DNA of 64,000 bases from Brevibacillus antibioticus. GTDB taxonomy: Bacteria; Bacillota; Bacilli; Brevibacillales; Brevibacillaceae. A model generated the notes under the pieces. It saw nothing but the letters and a program-made list of their open reading frames with translations, ran no database searches and was not told the origin of the DNA. Both the position numbers and the translations under genes were made by a program. The stretch lies in the NCBI RefSeq assembly GCF_005217615.1, contig NZ_SZNK01000001.1:6000501-6064500 (forward strand), in the 5' to 3' direction. Of the stretch, positions 34,309 to 43,153 are shown piece after piece (position 1 is the stretch's first letter; every line of letters starts with the position of its first letter).

Positions 34309-35200
34309 TTGGAAACAACAGTTAACCGCCGCCGCCGATGATTTCGATGTCAAGGATCAGGTCCTTCAAAAAATCAAGGAACGAAAAAATATGTCGGAGG
34401 GAAAACAAATGAAAAAAAGATTGGGATTACTTGTCGTGGCTATTCTTGTGTTTGGAGGAACATCCGCTTATGCAGCCATGAAGGTATACGAATTGAAGAA
34501 TGAAAAAGGGGAAGCCGTTGTAAAAGTGCAGCAGACTACTACACCACAACCGCAAAGTAGTCAGGAAAGTATAAAAAACTTTGAAGATGCAAGGAATTCG
34601 CTAAAGCCAGGCGAAGGCGCAGCAATCTATATGCCTGGCCCGGACAATCCGAAGAAACGTGTTTCCTTCACCTATGTTCCTGTTATTCATGAATCCACAC
34701 CACCGCTTCAGAAAGAAGTGGGGGGCTTTTATGAGGTACCAGCTGAGCTTGTGGGTGGCTACAAATTTGTAAATGGTCATGTAAACTATCCATTTAATTA
34801 TAGCCAACCAGAGTTATTCGAAGAAATGCACAAAGAGGCAGAAAACGAGAAGAAGCAGATCGTTGTGCGAAAAGTATCGCCTAAGCCAAATTTTGATAGA
34901 GTCTATACGCTGTACAAAGGGAGTGAAGGGGCAGAGACGGAAGGGGACGTCTACATTGCTATTACGAACCTTGAAGGTATGAAATGGATCGAGGAAGAAG
35001 CAGGAGAGGATGGAATCGTAGAAAAAGTAAAAGTGCAAAAATACGAGGGAATGTATGTGGCCAGGAAGTTATTGGACGGAAAAGAAGAAAAAAAGGTACA
35101 GGTTTATCAAGAGGACAAGAATAGACTTATCGAAGTGGTTGCCCTGAATCCTGCTCTGACGAAAAAAGATTTACTGATGATTGCCGAGAAATTAAAGTAG
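34283..35200 (+). CDS. Membrane-anchored partner of the ECF sigma factor (putative anti-sigma)
   Basis: 305 residues. A cytoplasmic N-terminus of about 45 residues, one membrane helix (LGLLVVAILVFGGTSAYAA), and an extracellular region with Gln/Thr-rich linker and long beta-rich part. No zinc anti-sigma HxxxC motif is seen. Overlap of 26 bases with the sigma gene supports the role. ATG 34283 preferred over GTG 34274. Confidence 0.78.
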   Translation: MTRSQQPDDWKQQLTAAADDFDVKDQVLQKIKERKNMSEGKQMKKRLGLLVVAILVFGGTSAYAAMKVYELKNEKGEAVVKVQQTTTPQPQSSQESIKNFEDARNSLKPGEGAAIYMPGPDNPKKRVSFTYVPVIHESTPPLQKEVGGFYEVPAELVGGYKFVNGHVNYPFNYSQPELFEEMHKEAENEKKQIVVRKVSPKPNFDRVYTLYKGSEGAETEGDVYIAITNLEGMKWIEEEAGEDGIVEKVKVQKYEGMYVARKLLDGKEEKKVQVYQEDKNRLIEVVALNPALTKKDLLMIAEKLK

Positions 35201-35248
35201 ATACACCTGGTTGGAATTGTAACATTTATCCAAATGCGCACGTACTTA

Positions 35249-35288
35249 CAAGAGCAGCTCCTTATTGGAGTCTGCTCTTACTTTTTTA
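35249..35288 (+). terminator. Terminator of the sigma/anti-sigma unit
   Basis: AAGAGCAG(A)CTCC and GGAGTCTGCTCTT stem followed by TTTTTT. Confidence 0.8.
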
Positions 35289-35318
35289 GGGTAAAAGCAT
35301 GAGTAAGGAGTGAAGAGA

Positions 35319-36800
35319 GTGGCTGATGTTACGCAGGAACAAAAAGGCTTACAGTGGCTTTTGCTGGGGGCATTTGGGATCGGCATACTGTTCGACTGGA
35401 TGTTTTACGGGAAAGGCTTGGGCATCTCTTATCTGTTGTTCGTAATAGGCTTGTACGGTCTTTTTATTTGGCAGGCTAGGAAACGCATTCATTTACGCTT
35501 TTTTCGAAAGCAAGTATTCGACTGGATATGGACGGTCCCGATTTTTCTACTTGCGCTAACCTTTTTTCTATTTTCCAATCCGCATTTTCATCTGTTCAAC
35601 CTGGTACTGATTCCGTTTTTATTCGTGATCCAAACGATCTTGATCACCAAGCGTCATCAAGCGAATTGGTACGAAGCAGGCTTTTTCATAGAGATGATGG
35701 AGATATTGCTCCTTTACACCCCGAAGTATACGCGCCTGCCATTTAGGCTGACAAAGGAACGGATCAAGGACAGGTTGGACGAGGAGAAGTATGGGGTAAT
35801 GAAGAAGGTTTTCATCGGAATCGGAATCTCGGTGCCTCTTCTGGTGATTGTACTCTCCTTGCTCTCGAATGCGGATAGTGTGTTTGGACATTTTCTGGGT
35901 CAAATCCCGCGAAGGGTGATTGATGTCCATTCACTTGAAGCAATCTTTCGAATGATGCTAATCGGGATTATTACGATCCTTGTGTTTGCTTACATGTATT
36001 CCCTTTTCGGGAAACGGGAAAAAGTAATAGATTTGCCTGTACCCGAAGATGACAAAAAGATCGTGTGGGACGGAATTATCCTCGGGACGATTCTTGCCAT
36101 TATCAATATCGTGTACATAGTGTTTACATATATTCAGATATCGTATTTGTTCAGTGGGGCGAAGCGAGTTTTACCAGATGAATTGACGTACGCCGAGTAT
36201 GCTAGAAATGGCTTCAATGAGCTGGTGACGGTCACCGTTATTAATTTTTTGATTCTCCTATGCACGATGCACTTCGCATCACGGGCAAAACCAATGCTCT
36301 ACCGGATCAATCAGGTTCTGCTGAGTATGCTGACGATTTGCACGGGCTTCATGCTCATGTCCGCCTATTTTCGCCTCTCACTATATGAGGATGCTTACGG
36401 GTATACGCATACGCGGCTGTTAGCTCACGTTTTCATGATATTTCTGTTTGTGCTGTTTATCATTGCTCTCTTGAAAATTTGGCGCGACGGTTTCTCCTTG
36501 ATCAAATATTACGCGATTGTGACACTCGTGAGTTACGTCATTCTGAATTACATCAATATGGATGTCATTATTGCCAAAAACAATGTACAGCGCTATCACG
36601 CGACTGGACACATTGACATCGCGTATTTGAGCGAGCTGTCTTATGATGCCATACCAGTGGTTATGGAGCATATTAAGGATAAAAAGGTAGAAGAGAGGTA
36701 TATGGAAATGCTGCAGGAGCAAAGAGAGATTTTGTATGAGGACAGTAGCTGGCAGTCCTTTAATCTCTCGGAGTATCGGGCAAAAGCTTATCTTCCATGA
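35319..36800 (+). CDS. DUF4173/DUF4153-type integral membrane protein
   Basis: 493 residues, about 11-12 predicted membrane helices, with a characteristic cytosolic C-terminal part after VILNYINMDVIIAKNNVQRY and NVQRYHATGHIDIAYLSELSYDAIP. Function unknown. Often found beside ECF sigma factors. GTG 35319 lies 8 bases after AAGGAG. GTG 35310 overlaps it. Confidence 0.87.
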   Translation: MADVTQEQKGLQWLLLGAFGIGILFDWMFYGKGLGISYLLFVIGLYGLFIWQARKRIHLRFFRKQVFDWIWTVPIFLLALTFFLFSNPHFHLFNLVLIPFLFVIQTILITKRHQANWYEAGFFIEMMEILLLYTPKYTRLPFRLTKERIKDRLDEEKYGVMKKVFIGIGISVPLLVIVLSLLSNADSVFGHFLGQIPRRVIDVHSLEAIFRMMLIGIITILVFAYMYSLFGKREKVIDLPVPEDDKKIVWDGIILGTILAIINIVYIVFTYIQISYLFSGAKRVLPDELTYAEYARNGFNELVTVTVINFLILLCTMHFASRAKPMLYRINQVLLSMLTICTGFMLMSAYFRLSLYEDAYGYTHTRLLAHVFMIFLFVLFIIALLKIWRDGFSLIKYYAIVTLVSYVILNYINMDVIIAKNNVQRYHATGHIDIAYLSELSYDAIPVVMEHIKDKKVEERYMEMLQEQREILYEDSSWQSFNLSEYRAKAYLP

Positions 36801-36810
36801 AAATAGAGAG

Positions 36811-36845
36811 GACGGAGACGAGGTGATCTATCGTCTCCGTTTTGT
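36811..36845. terminator. Bidirectional terminator
   Basis: ACGGAGACGA and TCGTCTCCGT around a 9-base loop, with T-rich flank on the plus side. Converging genes. Confidence 0.75.
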
Positions 36846-37412
36846 TTGGTACCAAAAGAAATAGAACAAGATTCCCACAGAGATCATGACCACGATCCCT
36901 GTAAATAGATAATCGTTCCATACTAGATTGGCGGAACGGATAGGTATGGCACCAGCACCTAACGCTTGCAGGTCCTCTCCGGCATCTGACTTGATGGCTG
37001 TACGTGTACAGATGTTGGTTTCTAGCTCATTTAGCTCCCAATAAGAGGCATAGACAAGATATTCTTGACCCGGTTGAAAAGGAATGCCGCATGCACCACC
37101 AAGACCGCTGGTGACGATCTGAACTTGTGTCTGATCTACTCCTTTCCACGTGGATTGCACCTCGAAAATAACATCAAAGCCTCCCCGCTCTGGTCTATCC
37201 CAAAAGGGAAGCCAACGAAGCCAGTCTGTTCGCTCATGTACCTGGAGCACCTTGCCTGTAAATACAGCAGCAGACTGATCCTTTGCTGTTAAAGGGTCAG
37301 GAGGTCTGACACAACTACAGGCCGACGCAGGAAAAGGCTGGATGAAAAAGGTGAAAAGAAGCACGAGCGAGAAAAGGGTAAGAATACCTTGAACGTTTCT
37401 AAAAATCATCAC
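36828..37412 (-). CDS. NTR/TIMP-like secreted membrane-tethered protein
   Basis: 194 residues. Signal peptide ending ASACSCV: the mature protein starts with CxC as in netrin/TIMP (NTR) domains. Further Cys in GLGGACGIPF and NICTRT complete the disulfide pattern. A membrane helix and KRRR tail follow. The function in bacteria is unknown. GTG 37412 or ATG 37409, both well placed after AGAGGAG. Confidence 0.83.
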   Translation of the reverse strand: MMIFRNVQGILTLFSLVLLFTFFIQPFPASACSCVRPPDPLTAKDQSAAVFTGKVLQVHERTDWLRWLPFWDRPERGGFDVIFEVQSTWKGVDQTQVQIVTSGLGGACGIPFQPGQEYLVYASYWELNELETNICTRTAIKSDAGEDLQALGAGAIPIRSANLVWNDYLFTGIVVMISVGILFYFFWYQTKRRR

Positions 37413-37464
37413 TGATCCACTCCTCTAAACCATAAGACGAAGAAAAGAGAGGAATGTTCCGAAA

Positions 37465-38259
37465 ATGATGACAACGATTGTTTTGTGTATCCTGTTGGGA
37501 ATTATCTTTCTCGCCTACCATACGACTTATGTCCAAATATCGACAGTGAAGCTGGCGATTCCTTCTATCCCCCCACTTACATTGGTTCATCTTTCCGATC
37601 CTCATGGACGAACACGGTTTTGGAATGGAGAGCTGCACAAACTGGTGAATGCCCATGATCCAGATATTGTGATAGTGACGGGGGATTTGACACAGCACAG
37701 CGGGCAGTTGGCGCGTGTGTTAAATGAGCTAGCAAAAGTAAAGAGCAAGGATGGAATCTTCTTTGTTCCTGGCAATTACGAGAGAGAAGGGGGGAGATTT
37801 CACAAAAAGGTCTACTCCGATGCTGTTTACCGTTCCCAAAAAGAGGCATGGCAGCAGGTGATGACGGTGCTGGAAAACGAGGGGGCGGTGAAAGAAAAAG
37901 ACGGCAGTCGCATTTGGATATACGGCTTCGATAATTCGATTTACGGCAATGAACAGCGTCCGGGACAAGAGATCCAGCAGGCGAATCTGACGATATTTTT
38001 GGCCCACTCTCCCAATATTATCTCGTTGATTCACAACGAGGGTTTGAAAGCTGACCTTCTTTTGACCGGACACACCCACGGGGGACAAATTCGCTTGTTC
38101 AATCGGACTCTTGGTGCCTACAAGCATTTTCATGTCGGGCAAAAAGTGGATCAATTCGTTGGCGTATTTGGCATCAGTCGCGGACTAGGTACTTCCAGGC
38201 TGCCAATCCGGCTGAATTGTTTTCCAGAGATAACGGTATATGCGATCAATCCATCATGA
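37465..38259 (+). CDS. Metallophosphoesterase (YkuE-like), membrane-anchored
   Basis: 264 residues. N-terminal membrane helix, then LSDPHG (usual Leu/Ile-His replaced by Pro-His), VTGDLTQH, PGNYERE (usual GNHE/GNHD with His replaced by Tyr) and TGHTHGGQIR. The changed first two motifs may alter metal binding. Divergent from the NTR-like gene. ATG behind AGAGGAATG. Confidence 0.85.
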   Translation: MMTTIVLCILLGIIFLAYHTTYVQISTVKLAIPSIPPLTLVHLSDPHGRTRFWNGELHKLVNAHDPDIVIVTGDLTQHSGQLARVLNELAKVKSKDGIFFVPGNYEREGGRFHKKVYSDAVYRSQKEAWQQVMTVLENEGAVKEKDGSRIWIYGFDNSIYGNEQRPGQEIQQANLTIFLAHSPNIISLIHNEGLKADLLLTGHTHGGQIRLFNRTLGAYKHFHVGQKVDQFVGVFGISRGLGTSRLPIRLNCFPEITVYAINPS

Positions 38260-38379
38260 ACGCTCATGTTCAACAATCATTCGCCAATTCGTCACTGTTC
38301 GTTCACAAGATTCCAGATTTTGGATTGATTCCATCGAGTAAGATGGAAGTGTAGAAAAAGAAGAAAGAAGGGGTCAAAA

Positions 38380-38745
38380 GTGAACAAAAAGTGGAGTCTA
38401 TTGATTTCTTCAGTTGCATTGTCTGCAATGTTGATGACAGCATGCGGTGGAGACAAGGAAGCTGCGGCTCCTGCAGCAACTACTGGCACACAAGTGAATA
38501 TAGAAGCTAGTAACTGGAAATTCAATCAAGAAACTTATGAAGTAAAAGCTGGCGAAGAGTTCACGCTCAACTTCAAGTCGACAGAAGGCTTTCACGGTAT
38601 TGGGATCCAAGGGCTGGATGTAGACCTGCAAAAAGATGGCAGCAAAACGATGAAAATCGATGCAGCTGGTGAGTACACCGTCTTTTGCAACGTGATCTGT
38701 GGACCGGATCATGGCAAAATGGTAGCAAAACTAGTCGTGAAATAA
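38380..38745 (+). CDS. Stand-alone CuA-type cupredoxin lipoprotein
   Basis: 121 residues. Lipobox LMTACG at Cys22. A cupredoxin domain follows with His in GFHGIG and the CNVICGPDHGKM motif (C-X3-C-X3-H-X2-M), which are the ligands of the binuclear CuA site of cytochrome oxidase subunit II. No oxidase subunits are next to it. GTG start with AGAAGGGG. Might donate electrons or copper to an oxidase, or help with nitric-oxide reductase. Confidence 0.88.
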   Translation: MNKKWSLLISSVALSAMLMTACGGDKEAAAPAATTGTQVNIEASNWKFNQETYEVKAGEEFTLNFKSTEGFHGIGIQGLDVDLQKDGSKTMKIDAAGEYTVFCNVICGPDHGKMVAKLVVK

Positions 38746-38777
38746 TTCGATTCTCTTATTGGCATAAAACAACAAAC

Positions 38778-38817
38778 AAGCACTTTGGCCTGTCTAGCGG
38801 GTCAAGGTGTTTTTTCA
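38778..38817 (+). terminator. Terminator of the CuA lipoprotein gene
   Basis: GCACTTTGGCC pairs, with two wobble pairs, with GGTCAAGGTGT. TTTTTT follows. Confidence 0.65.
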
Positions 38818-38876
38818 TTTCACAGGTGGGGACATACTACATGGGTAGCCACTCATCGAGTAAGGGAGGGAACCAC

Positions 38877-38996
38877 ATGTCCAAGCACAACAACAAAGAC
38901 AAACGCCCAACGGAAGCATCCGCCGGCTCACGCAGCACTCCCCCGAAAACAGGAGAGAACACTGGACATAATTTGCGAAAAGAAGATCGGTCGTAG
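38877..38996 (+). CDS. Small hydrophilic protein (39 aa), hypothetical
   Basis: MSKHNNKDKRPTEASAGSR, continuing with TPPKTGENTGHNLRKEDRS. Very polar, no membrane segment. A strong ribosome site (AGGGAGGG) 7 bases before ATG and a terminator just after support expression. Looks like a small spore-type protein. No family assigned. Confidence 0.6.
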   Translation: MSKHNNKDKRPTEASAGSRSTPPKTGENTGHNLRKEDRS

Positions 38997-39020
38997 CATA
39001 CAGGTAAGAAGCTACCAGGC

Positions 39021-39053
39021 AAAAGTCCTCCCATGAAGGGAGGGCTTTCTTGC
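39021..39053 (+). terminator. Terminator after the 39-aa gene
   Basis: AGTCCTCCC, 5-base loop, GGGAGGGCTTT. Confidence 0.7.
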
Positions 39054-39138
39054 TCGTTATATACATGTTTTCGCGATTTTTGCACATGGTAAGGAGGAAA
39101 AGTTTTCAAGTCGGTGATGCGATCCAAAAAGGAGATGA

Positions 39139-39498
39139 GTGACACTGGATAAGAAACACTACTATGTGACCTTGCAAGCAGGAACGACCGTGGCAGAAAT
39201 CCGCGACGAAAAAGGCTCCGCCACGTACGATTTTGAGATCGAAGCGACCGATGTTCAAGTGGGCATGATGCGAGACTTGTTCAATAACTGTGTCCACGGT
39301 GATTTCATGATGTGGATGCATGGGCATACGCTATGGTCTGACATGCCGGATCGGGACAACGACGAATACGATGACAACCTGCGGGCCATCTACCAACTTA
39401 TTTATCAGTATGGCACCGAAAAAACGAAAAGAGATCTGGAGCAAATGGGCCTCGTAAAGCTCTTGGGGCTGGATAGAGAAGAGTTGCGTCCTTTTTAA
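39139..39498 (+). CDS. Conserved hypothetical cytosolic protein (119 aa)
   Basis: Acidic, with ATYDFEIEATDVQVGMMRDLFNN, CVHGDFMMWMHGHTLWSDMPDRDND and a helical end. This combination is common in Bacilli as a protein of unknown function. GTG 39139, close to AAAAAGGAGATGA. Confidence 0.78.
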   Translation: MTLDKKHYYVTLQAGTTVAEIRDEKGSATYDFEIEATDVQVGMMRDLFNNCVHGDFMMWMHGHTLWSDMPDRDNDEYDDNLRAIYQLIYQYGTEKTKRDLEQMGLVKLLGLDREELRPF

Positions 39499-39540
39499 CG
39501 GATCAATCATAGACGTTTTCTACCAGAAGGAGTGAATCTT

Positions 39541-40161
39541 ATGAAGATGTGGAAGCAAGGAATGATGACAACAGCGTTGGTAATGGGGCTCGTTATGCCA
39601 GGTATTGCGTTGGCGCAAGATGGATCTGCAACAGTTGCTCAGATGAGCAAGCCGACTCACAGCCATGATGAGCATGGGGAGAAGCACATGAAGGTGCGAC
39701 AAAGCTCAAACAGAGGCGTTCATCAAAAAATGTACATGCTCTTGCTAGCGGAAAAATATGCACCAGATAGTGTGGGGAAATGGCAGGCAGCGTTTAAAGA
39801 AAGCGATCGGTTAATGAGCGAGTTCGAAGCGCTGAGTGACGACCCGAAGTGGCAGGCGAAGCGTGAAGAACGAAAGCAACTGATCAACAAGCTGAATGAA
39901 CAAGTCAAAAAGGGCGAAATAACCAACGAACAGATGGAAAAGCAGTTCAAGGAATGGAAAGACAAAAACATGGGGCCAAAAGAAGAGCGTGACGCCCGAA
40001 GATCTCGGATTGAGCAAATGAAAAAAACACACGAAGCCTTTGACTCTGCGATTGAATCTGGTGATACAGCCAGGATTAAGGAGTCACTCCAACAAATGCT
40101 GGAACAAATGCAAGCAAATAATTCTCGCATGGCGGAAAAGCTGGCCATGAAGAAAAAATAG
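39541..40161 (+). CDS. Exported helical protein with His-rich N-terminus
   Basis: 206 residues. Signal peptide ending GIALAQD, a His/Asp-rich stretch (THSHDEHGEKHMK) and a long charged helical region (about residues 60-205, coiled-coil like). It resembles Spy/CpxP-type or metal-binding exported proteins in overall look only. ATG 39541 behind AAGGAG. GTG 39532 is too close to it. Confidence 0.78.
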   Translation: MKMWKQGMMTTALVMGLVMPGIALAQDGSATVAQMSKPTHSHDEHGEKHMKVRQSSNRGVHQKMYMLLLAEKYAPDSVGKWQAAFKESDRLMSEFEALSDDPKWQAKREERKQLINKLNEQVKKGEITNEQMEKQFKEWKDKNMGPKEERDARRSRIEQMKKTHEAFDSAIESGDTARIKESLQQMLEQMQANNSRMAEKLAMKKK

Positions 40162-40170
40162 CGTTTCGAA

Positions 40171-40211
40171 CGAAAAAGGACGTGACCGACTTACTGGTAC
40201 GCGTCCTTTTC
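40171..40211. terminator. Bidirectional terminator
   Basis: AAAAAGGACG and CGTCCTTTT with inner ACC/GGT pairs. It overlaps the end of the small Cys-rich gene. Confidence 0.75.
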
Positions 40212-40481
40212 CATATCGGTTACAAGCATAACGGGAGTCCATTCATCCAGAAAGACCATCTCTTCGGTTTGGCAGGAGGAACACCAGCCTGTATGGACGC
40301 ATTGGTGGCGGGTACGATCTATGTAACCATTGTCCATTTTGGCATCGTCGATCTCCCGGTACGGGCTGTAGCTCCCATAAAAGTCATACAGACGGCCTGC
40401 ATCCTGCAGAGCTTGACCGCACGTTGCACACGTTTGGTGGAGGGGTGTAAAGCCATTGCAAACTGGGCAGAGATGATTCAA
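40191..40481 (-). CDS. Small Cys-rich zinc-ribbon protein
   Basis: 96 residues. CPVC and CATC form a rubredoxin-like knuckle pair at the N-terminus. WCSSC and HQC near the end may bind a second zinc. Acidic tail. Function unknown. TTG 40481 follows GAGGAGG by 9 bases. Confidence 0.75.
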   Translation of the reverse strand: MNHLCPVCNGFTPLHQTCATCGQALQDAGRLYDFYGSYSPYREIDDAKMDNGYIDRTRHQCVHTGWCSSCQTEEMVFLDEWTPVMLVTDMEKDAYQ

Positions 40482-40548
40482 AGCGTAATCGCCTCCTCGT
40501 TGTTGCTTCTACTGTGCACGCCAACAAAAGCGGTTATGCAAAGGAATA

Positions 40549-40590
40549 AAAAATCCCTGTCGCAGCCATCGGAGGCAACAACAGGGACGA
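40549..40590 (-). terminator. Terminator of yumC
   Basis: On the minus strand TCCCTGT and ACAGGGA are followed by TTTTTT. Confidence 0.7.
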
Positions 40591-40597
40591 AACATTT

Positions 40598-41608
40598 TTA
40601 CGATTTGAAGTTGTCCATGCTTGAAGAATGACCAGGCTGCAATTTGGCATCTGGATTAAAGTAGGAAACCGCGTTGTTTACAGCGGTAGGGGCTTCACCA
40701 AATCCGACAGCGATCAGCTTGACCTTACCAGGATAGGTTGCGATATCGCCTGCTGCGAAAATGCCTGGAATGTTTGATTCCATGCGGGTATCGACCACGA
40801 TGGAGCCTTTTTCGAGCTCCAGCCCCCAGTTCTTGATCGGACCGAGAGAGGAGATGAAGCCGAAGTTGACAATGACTGCGTCGACTTCCAGATCGACTTC
40901 TTCTTTTGTCGTGCAATGGGCCAGCGTGAGTTTTCCGATGCGCTCCTCGCCGTGCAAAGCTGCTATTTCGTAAGGTGTCGTGACGTTTACTTTGGAGGAC
41001 ATCAGCATTTCTACGCTGTGTTCATGTGCGCGGAACTTGTCTCTGCGATGGATGAGGTGTACTTCCTTTGCGATAGGTTCTAGCATGAGGGACCAGTCTA
41101 GAGCGGAATCACCGCCGCCAATAACAGCTACACGCTGTCCCTTGAAGGAGTTCAGATCGGTAACAAAATAGTGCAGATTGGATTTTTCATATTTGACGGC
41201 ATCTGGGTGTTCCAGCCTGCGAGGTTCGAACGCTCCTACCCCAGCAGTAATGATGACGGATTTGGAGTAGTGAGTGCCTTTGTCCGTTGTGATTTCAAAC
41301 ACATCGTCTGCTTTTTTTACGACATTTTCCACTTTCTCTTCCAGGCAAACGGTTTGCTGAAAACGGGAAATCTGATCTTTCAGATTATTGATCAAATCTT
41401 GTGCTAAAACCTTTGGAAATCCGGCTACATCATATATGTACTTCTCCGGATAAAGAGCGGCTAACTGCCCGCCTAGCTGGGGCATGCTCTCAATGATTTT
41501 TACACTGGCCTGCCTCATCCCGCCGTAAAAAGCGGTAAATAACCCGGCAGGGCCTCCACCAATGATCGTAATGTCGTAGATTTGCTCGTCCTTTTGCAGA
41601 AAATTCAA
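40598..41608 (-). CDS. yumC: Ferredoxin/flavodoxin-NADP reductase, thioredoxin-reductase type (YumC)
   Basis: 336 residues. FAD motif IIGGGPAGLFTAFYGG, QLGGQL, NADP motif VAVIGGGDSALDWSL, and AAGDIATYPGKVKLIA. There is no CxxC, so it is the ferredoxin reductase type 2, not thioredoxin reductase. TTG start after GGAGGTG. Confidence 0.94.
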   Translation of the reverse strand: MNFLQKDEQIYDITIIGGGPAGLFTAFYGGMRQASVKIIESMPQLGGQLAALYPEKYIYDVAGFPKVLAQDLINNLKDQISRFQQTVCLEEKVENVVKKADDVFEITTDKGTHYSKSVIITAGVGAFEPRRLEHPDAVKYEKSNLHYFVTDLNSFKGQRVAVIGGGDSALDWSLMLEPIAKEVHLIHRRDKFRAHEHSVEMLMSSKVNVTTPYEIAALHGEERIGKLTLAHCTTKEEVDLEVDAVIVNFGFISSLGPIKNWGLELEKGSIVVDTRMESNIPGIFAAGDIATYPGKVKLIAVGFGEAPTAVNNAVSYFNPDAKLQPGHSSSMDNFKS

Positions 41609-41786
41609 TCCAAAGCACCTCCGAATTAATCGTAAGCGAACTCCTCAACCATTATAACCCATACAAGTGGAAAAACAGGAGAGAAAGTTCGAAAGAGGAT
41701 AGGCAAAAAAACCTTGCAAATCCAATCGGTAGCCGATAAGATGAGGATGACTGTAAAGAAATTGTCACATTTTCCTACGTCTGACT

Positions 41787-41804
41787 TTGTGCATTTTTTC
41801 ACAG
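41787..41804 (+). promoter_or_regulatory. Rex-type operator 1 upstream of ndh
   Basis: TTGTGCATTTTTTCACAG fits the Rex consensus TTGTG-N8-CACAA in nine of ten fixed positions. Rex senses NADH/NAD+, and B. subtilis ndh is a Rex target by established knowledge. Confidence 0.65.
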
Positions 41805-41885
41805 AGTGGTTCGAATGGCAGCACAGGGCAATAATTCCGATACTACACGGATCATGAATTGGGGCATCTTAATTTGTACCAGACC

Positions 41886-41903
41886 ACGTGAAAAATCGCA
41901 CAA
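41886..41903 (-). promoter_or_regulatory. Rex-type operator 2 upstream of ndh
   Basis: On the minus strand TTGTGCGATTTTTCACGT, one perfect half-site and one with changes at the last two positions. It is 99 bases downstream of operator 1, close to the likely -35/-10 region. Confidence 0.45.
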
Positions 41904-41957
41904 TCTTCCTTAAGTTACCATAAACAATGACATCATACATGATTGGAAGGGATACTA

Positions 41958-43148
41958 ATGGGTACACCCAAAATCCTGATTCTTGGCGCTGGATACGGTG
42001 GTTTGCTCACAACGTTGCAGCTACAGAAAAAGCTCAACTACAATGAGGCAGAAATCACCTTGGTCAACAAGCACAACTATCACTACATCACGACTTGGCT
42101 GCATGAGCCGGCTGCAGGTACAGCACCAGCGGATCATGCCCGCGTCAGTCTGGATGGCATTTTGAACAAGGACAAAGTCAACTTTGTCAAAGGAACGGTG
42201 CAAGCCATTCAGCCAGAGGAGCAGACCGTCACGCTCGAAAATGGCGAGGTGCTGTCGTATGACTATCTCGTCGTCGGATTGGGCAGCGAACCAGAAACGT
42301 TCGGAATTGAGGGACTCAAGGAGCATGCGTTTAGCATTCGCAGTATCAATGCAGTCCGGAATATTCGCGAGCATATTGAATACATGTTCTCTAAGTTTAA
42401 AAATGAGCCGGATCGTACGGATTACCTCACGTTTGTTGTGGGTGGAGCTGGCTTTACAGGCATTGAGTTTTGCGGAGAGCTCGGCGATCGTTTGCCAGAG
42501 CTGTGCCGAGAATTTGATGTCGATCCAGAACTGGTGAAAATCTACTGCATTGAGGCAGCACCAACTGCATTGCCTGGCTTTGACCCAGAGCTGATCCAAT
42601 ACGCAATGGATGTATTGGAGAGAAAAGGCATCGAGTTCAAAATTGGAACACCGATCAAGCAGTGCACCCCGGATGGCGTGCTGTTGGCTACCGGAGAAGA
42701 AATCAAATCGAAGACGGTGGTTTGGGCAGCAGGTGTCCGCGGAAATAACATCGTGGAAAAAGCAGGCTTCGAAGTTATGCGCGGTCGAGTCAAGGTAGAC
42801 GAATACTTGCGTGCCCCTGGTCATGAAAATGTTTTTGTCGTAGGGGATTGTGCCTTGATCTTCAACGAAGAAGGACGTCCGTATCCGCCAACTGCGCAAA
42901 TCGCGGTACAGGAAGGCGAGACGCTGGGTGCAAATCTTGCGGCCTTGGTCCGTGGCGATCTTCCGCAAAAATTCATCCCGCATCTGCAAGGGACATTGGC
43001 CTCTCTTGGAAAAGGCGAGGGCATCGGGCAAGTTGGTTCGAAAAAGCTGTTCGGCAGCACAGCGGCGATGATGAAAAAAGCGAGTGACCTGCGCTATCTG
43101 TACAAAATTGGCGGCGTCGGTCTCGCATTGAAGAAAGTAAAGCTGTAA
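41958..43148 (+). CDS. ndh: Type II NADH dehydrogenase
   Basis: 396-residue NDH-2, single-subunit NADH:menaquinone oxidoreductase on the inner face of the membrane. FAD motif ILGAGYGGLLT, NAD motif VVGGAGFTGIEFCGEL, FVVGDCALIF and the quinone-site AQIAVQEG (AQxAxQ). C-terminal amphipathic part KKASDLRYLYKIGGVGLALKKV. ATG 41958 behind GGAAGGG. Equivalent to B. subtilis yumB/ndh. Confidence 0.95.
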   Translation: MGTPKILILGAGYGGLLTTLQLQKKLNYNEAEITLVNKHNYHYITTWLHEPAAGTAPADHARVSLDGILNKDKVNFVKGTVQAIQPEEQTVTLENGEVLSYDYLVVGLGSEPETFGIEGLKEHAFSIRSINAVRNIREHIEYMFSKFKNEPDRTDYLTFVVGGAGFTGIEFCGELGDRLPELCREFDVDPELVKIYCIEAAPTALPGFDPELIQYAMDVLERKGIEFKIGTPIKQCTPDGVLLATGEEIKSKTVVWAAGVRGNNIVEKAGFEVMRGRVKVDEYLRAPGHENVFVVGDCALIFNEEGRPYPPTAQIAVQEGETLGANLAALVRGDLPQKFIPHLQGTLASLGKGEGIGQVGSKKLFGSTAAMMKKASDLRYLYKIGGVGLALKKVKL

Positions 43149-43153
43149 AAACG

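Larger units (their letters stand above)
41609..41957 (+). other. Intergenic region between yumC and ndh
   Basis: 349 bases. Holds the yumC promoter side and the ndh leader with two Rex-like boxes (41787-41804, 41886-41903). Apart from these I see no gene or stable hairpin. Confidence 0.6.
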
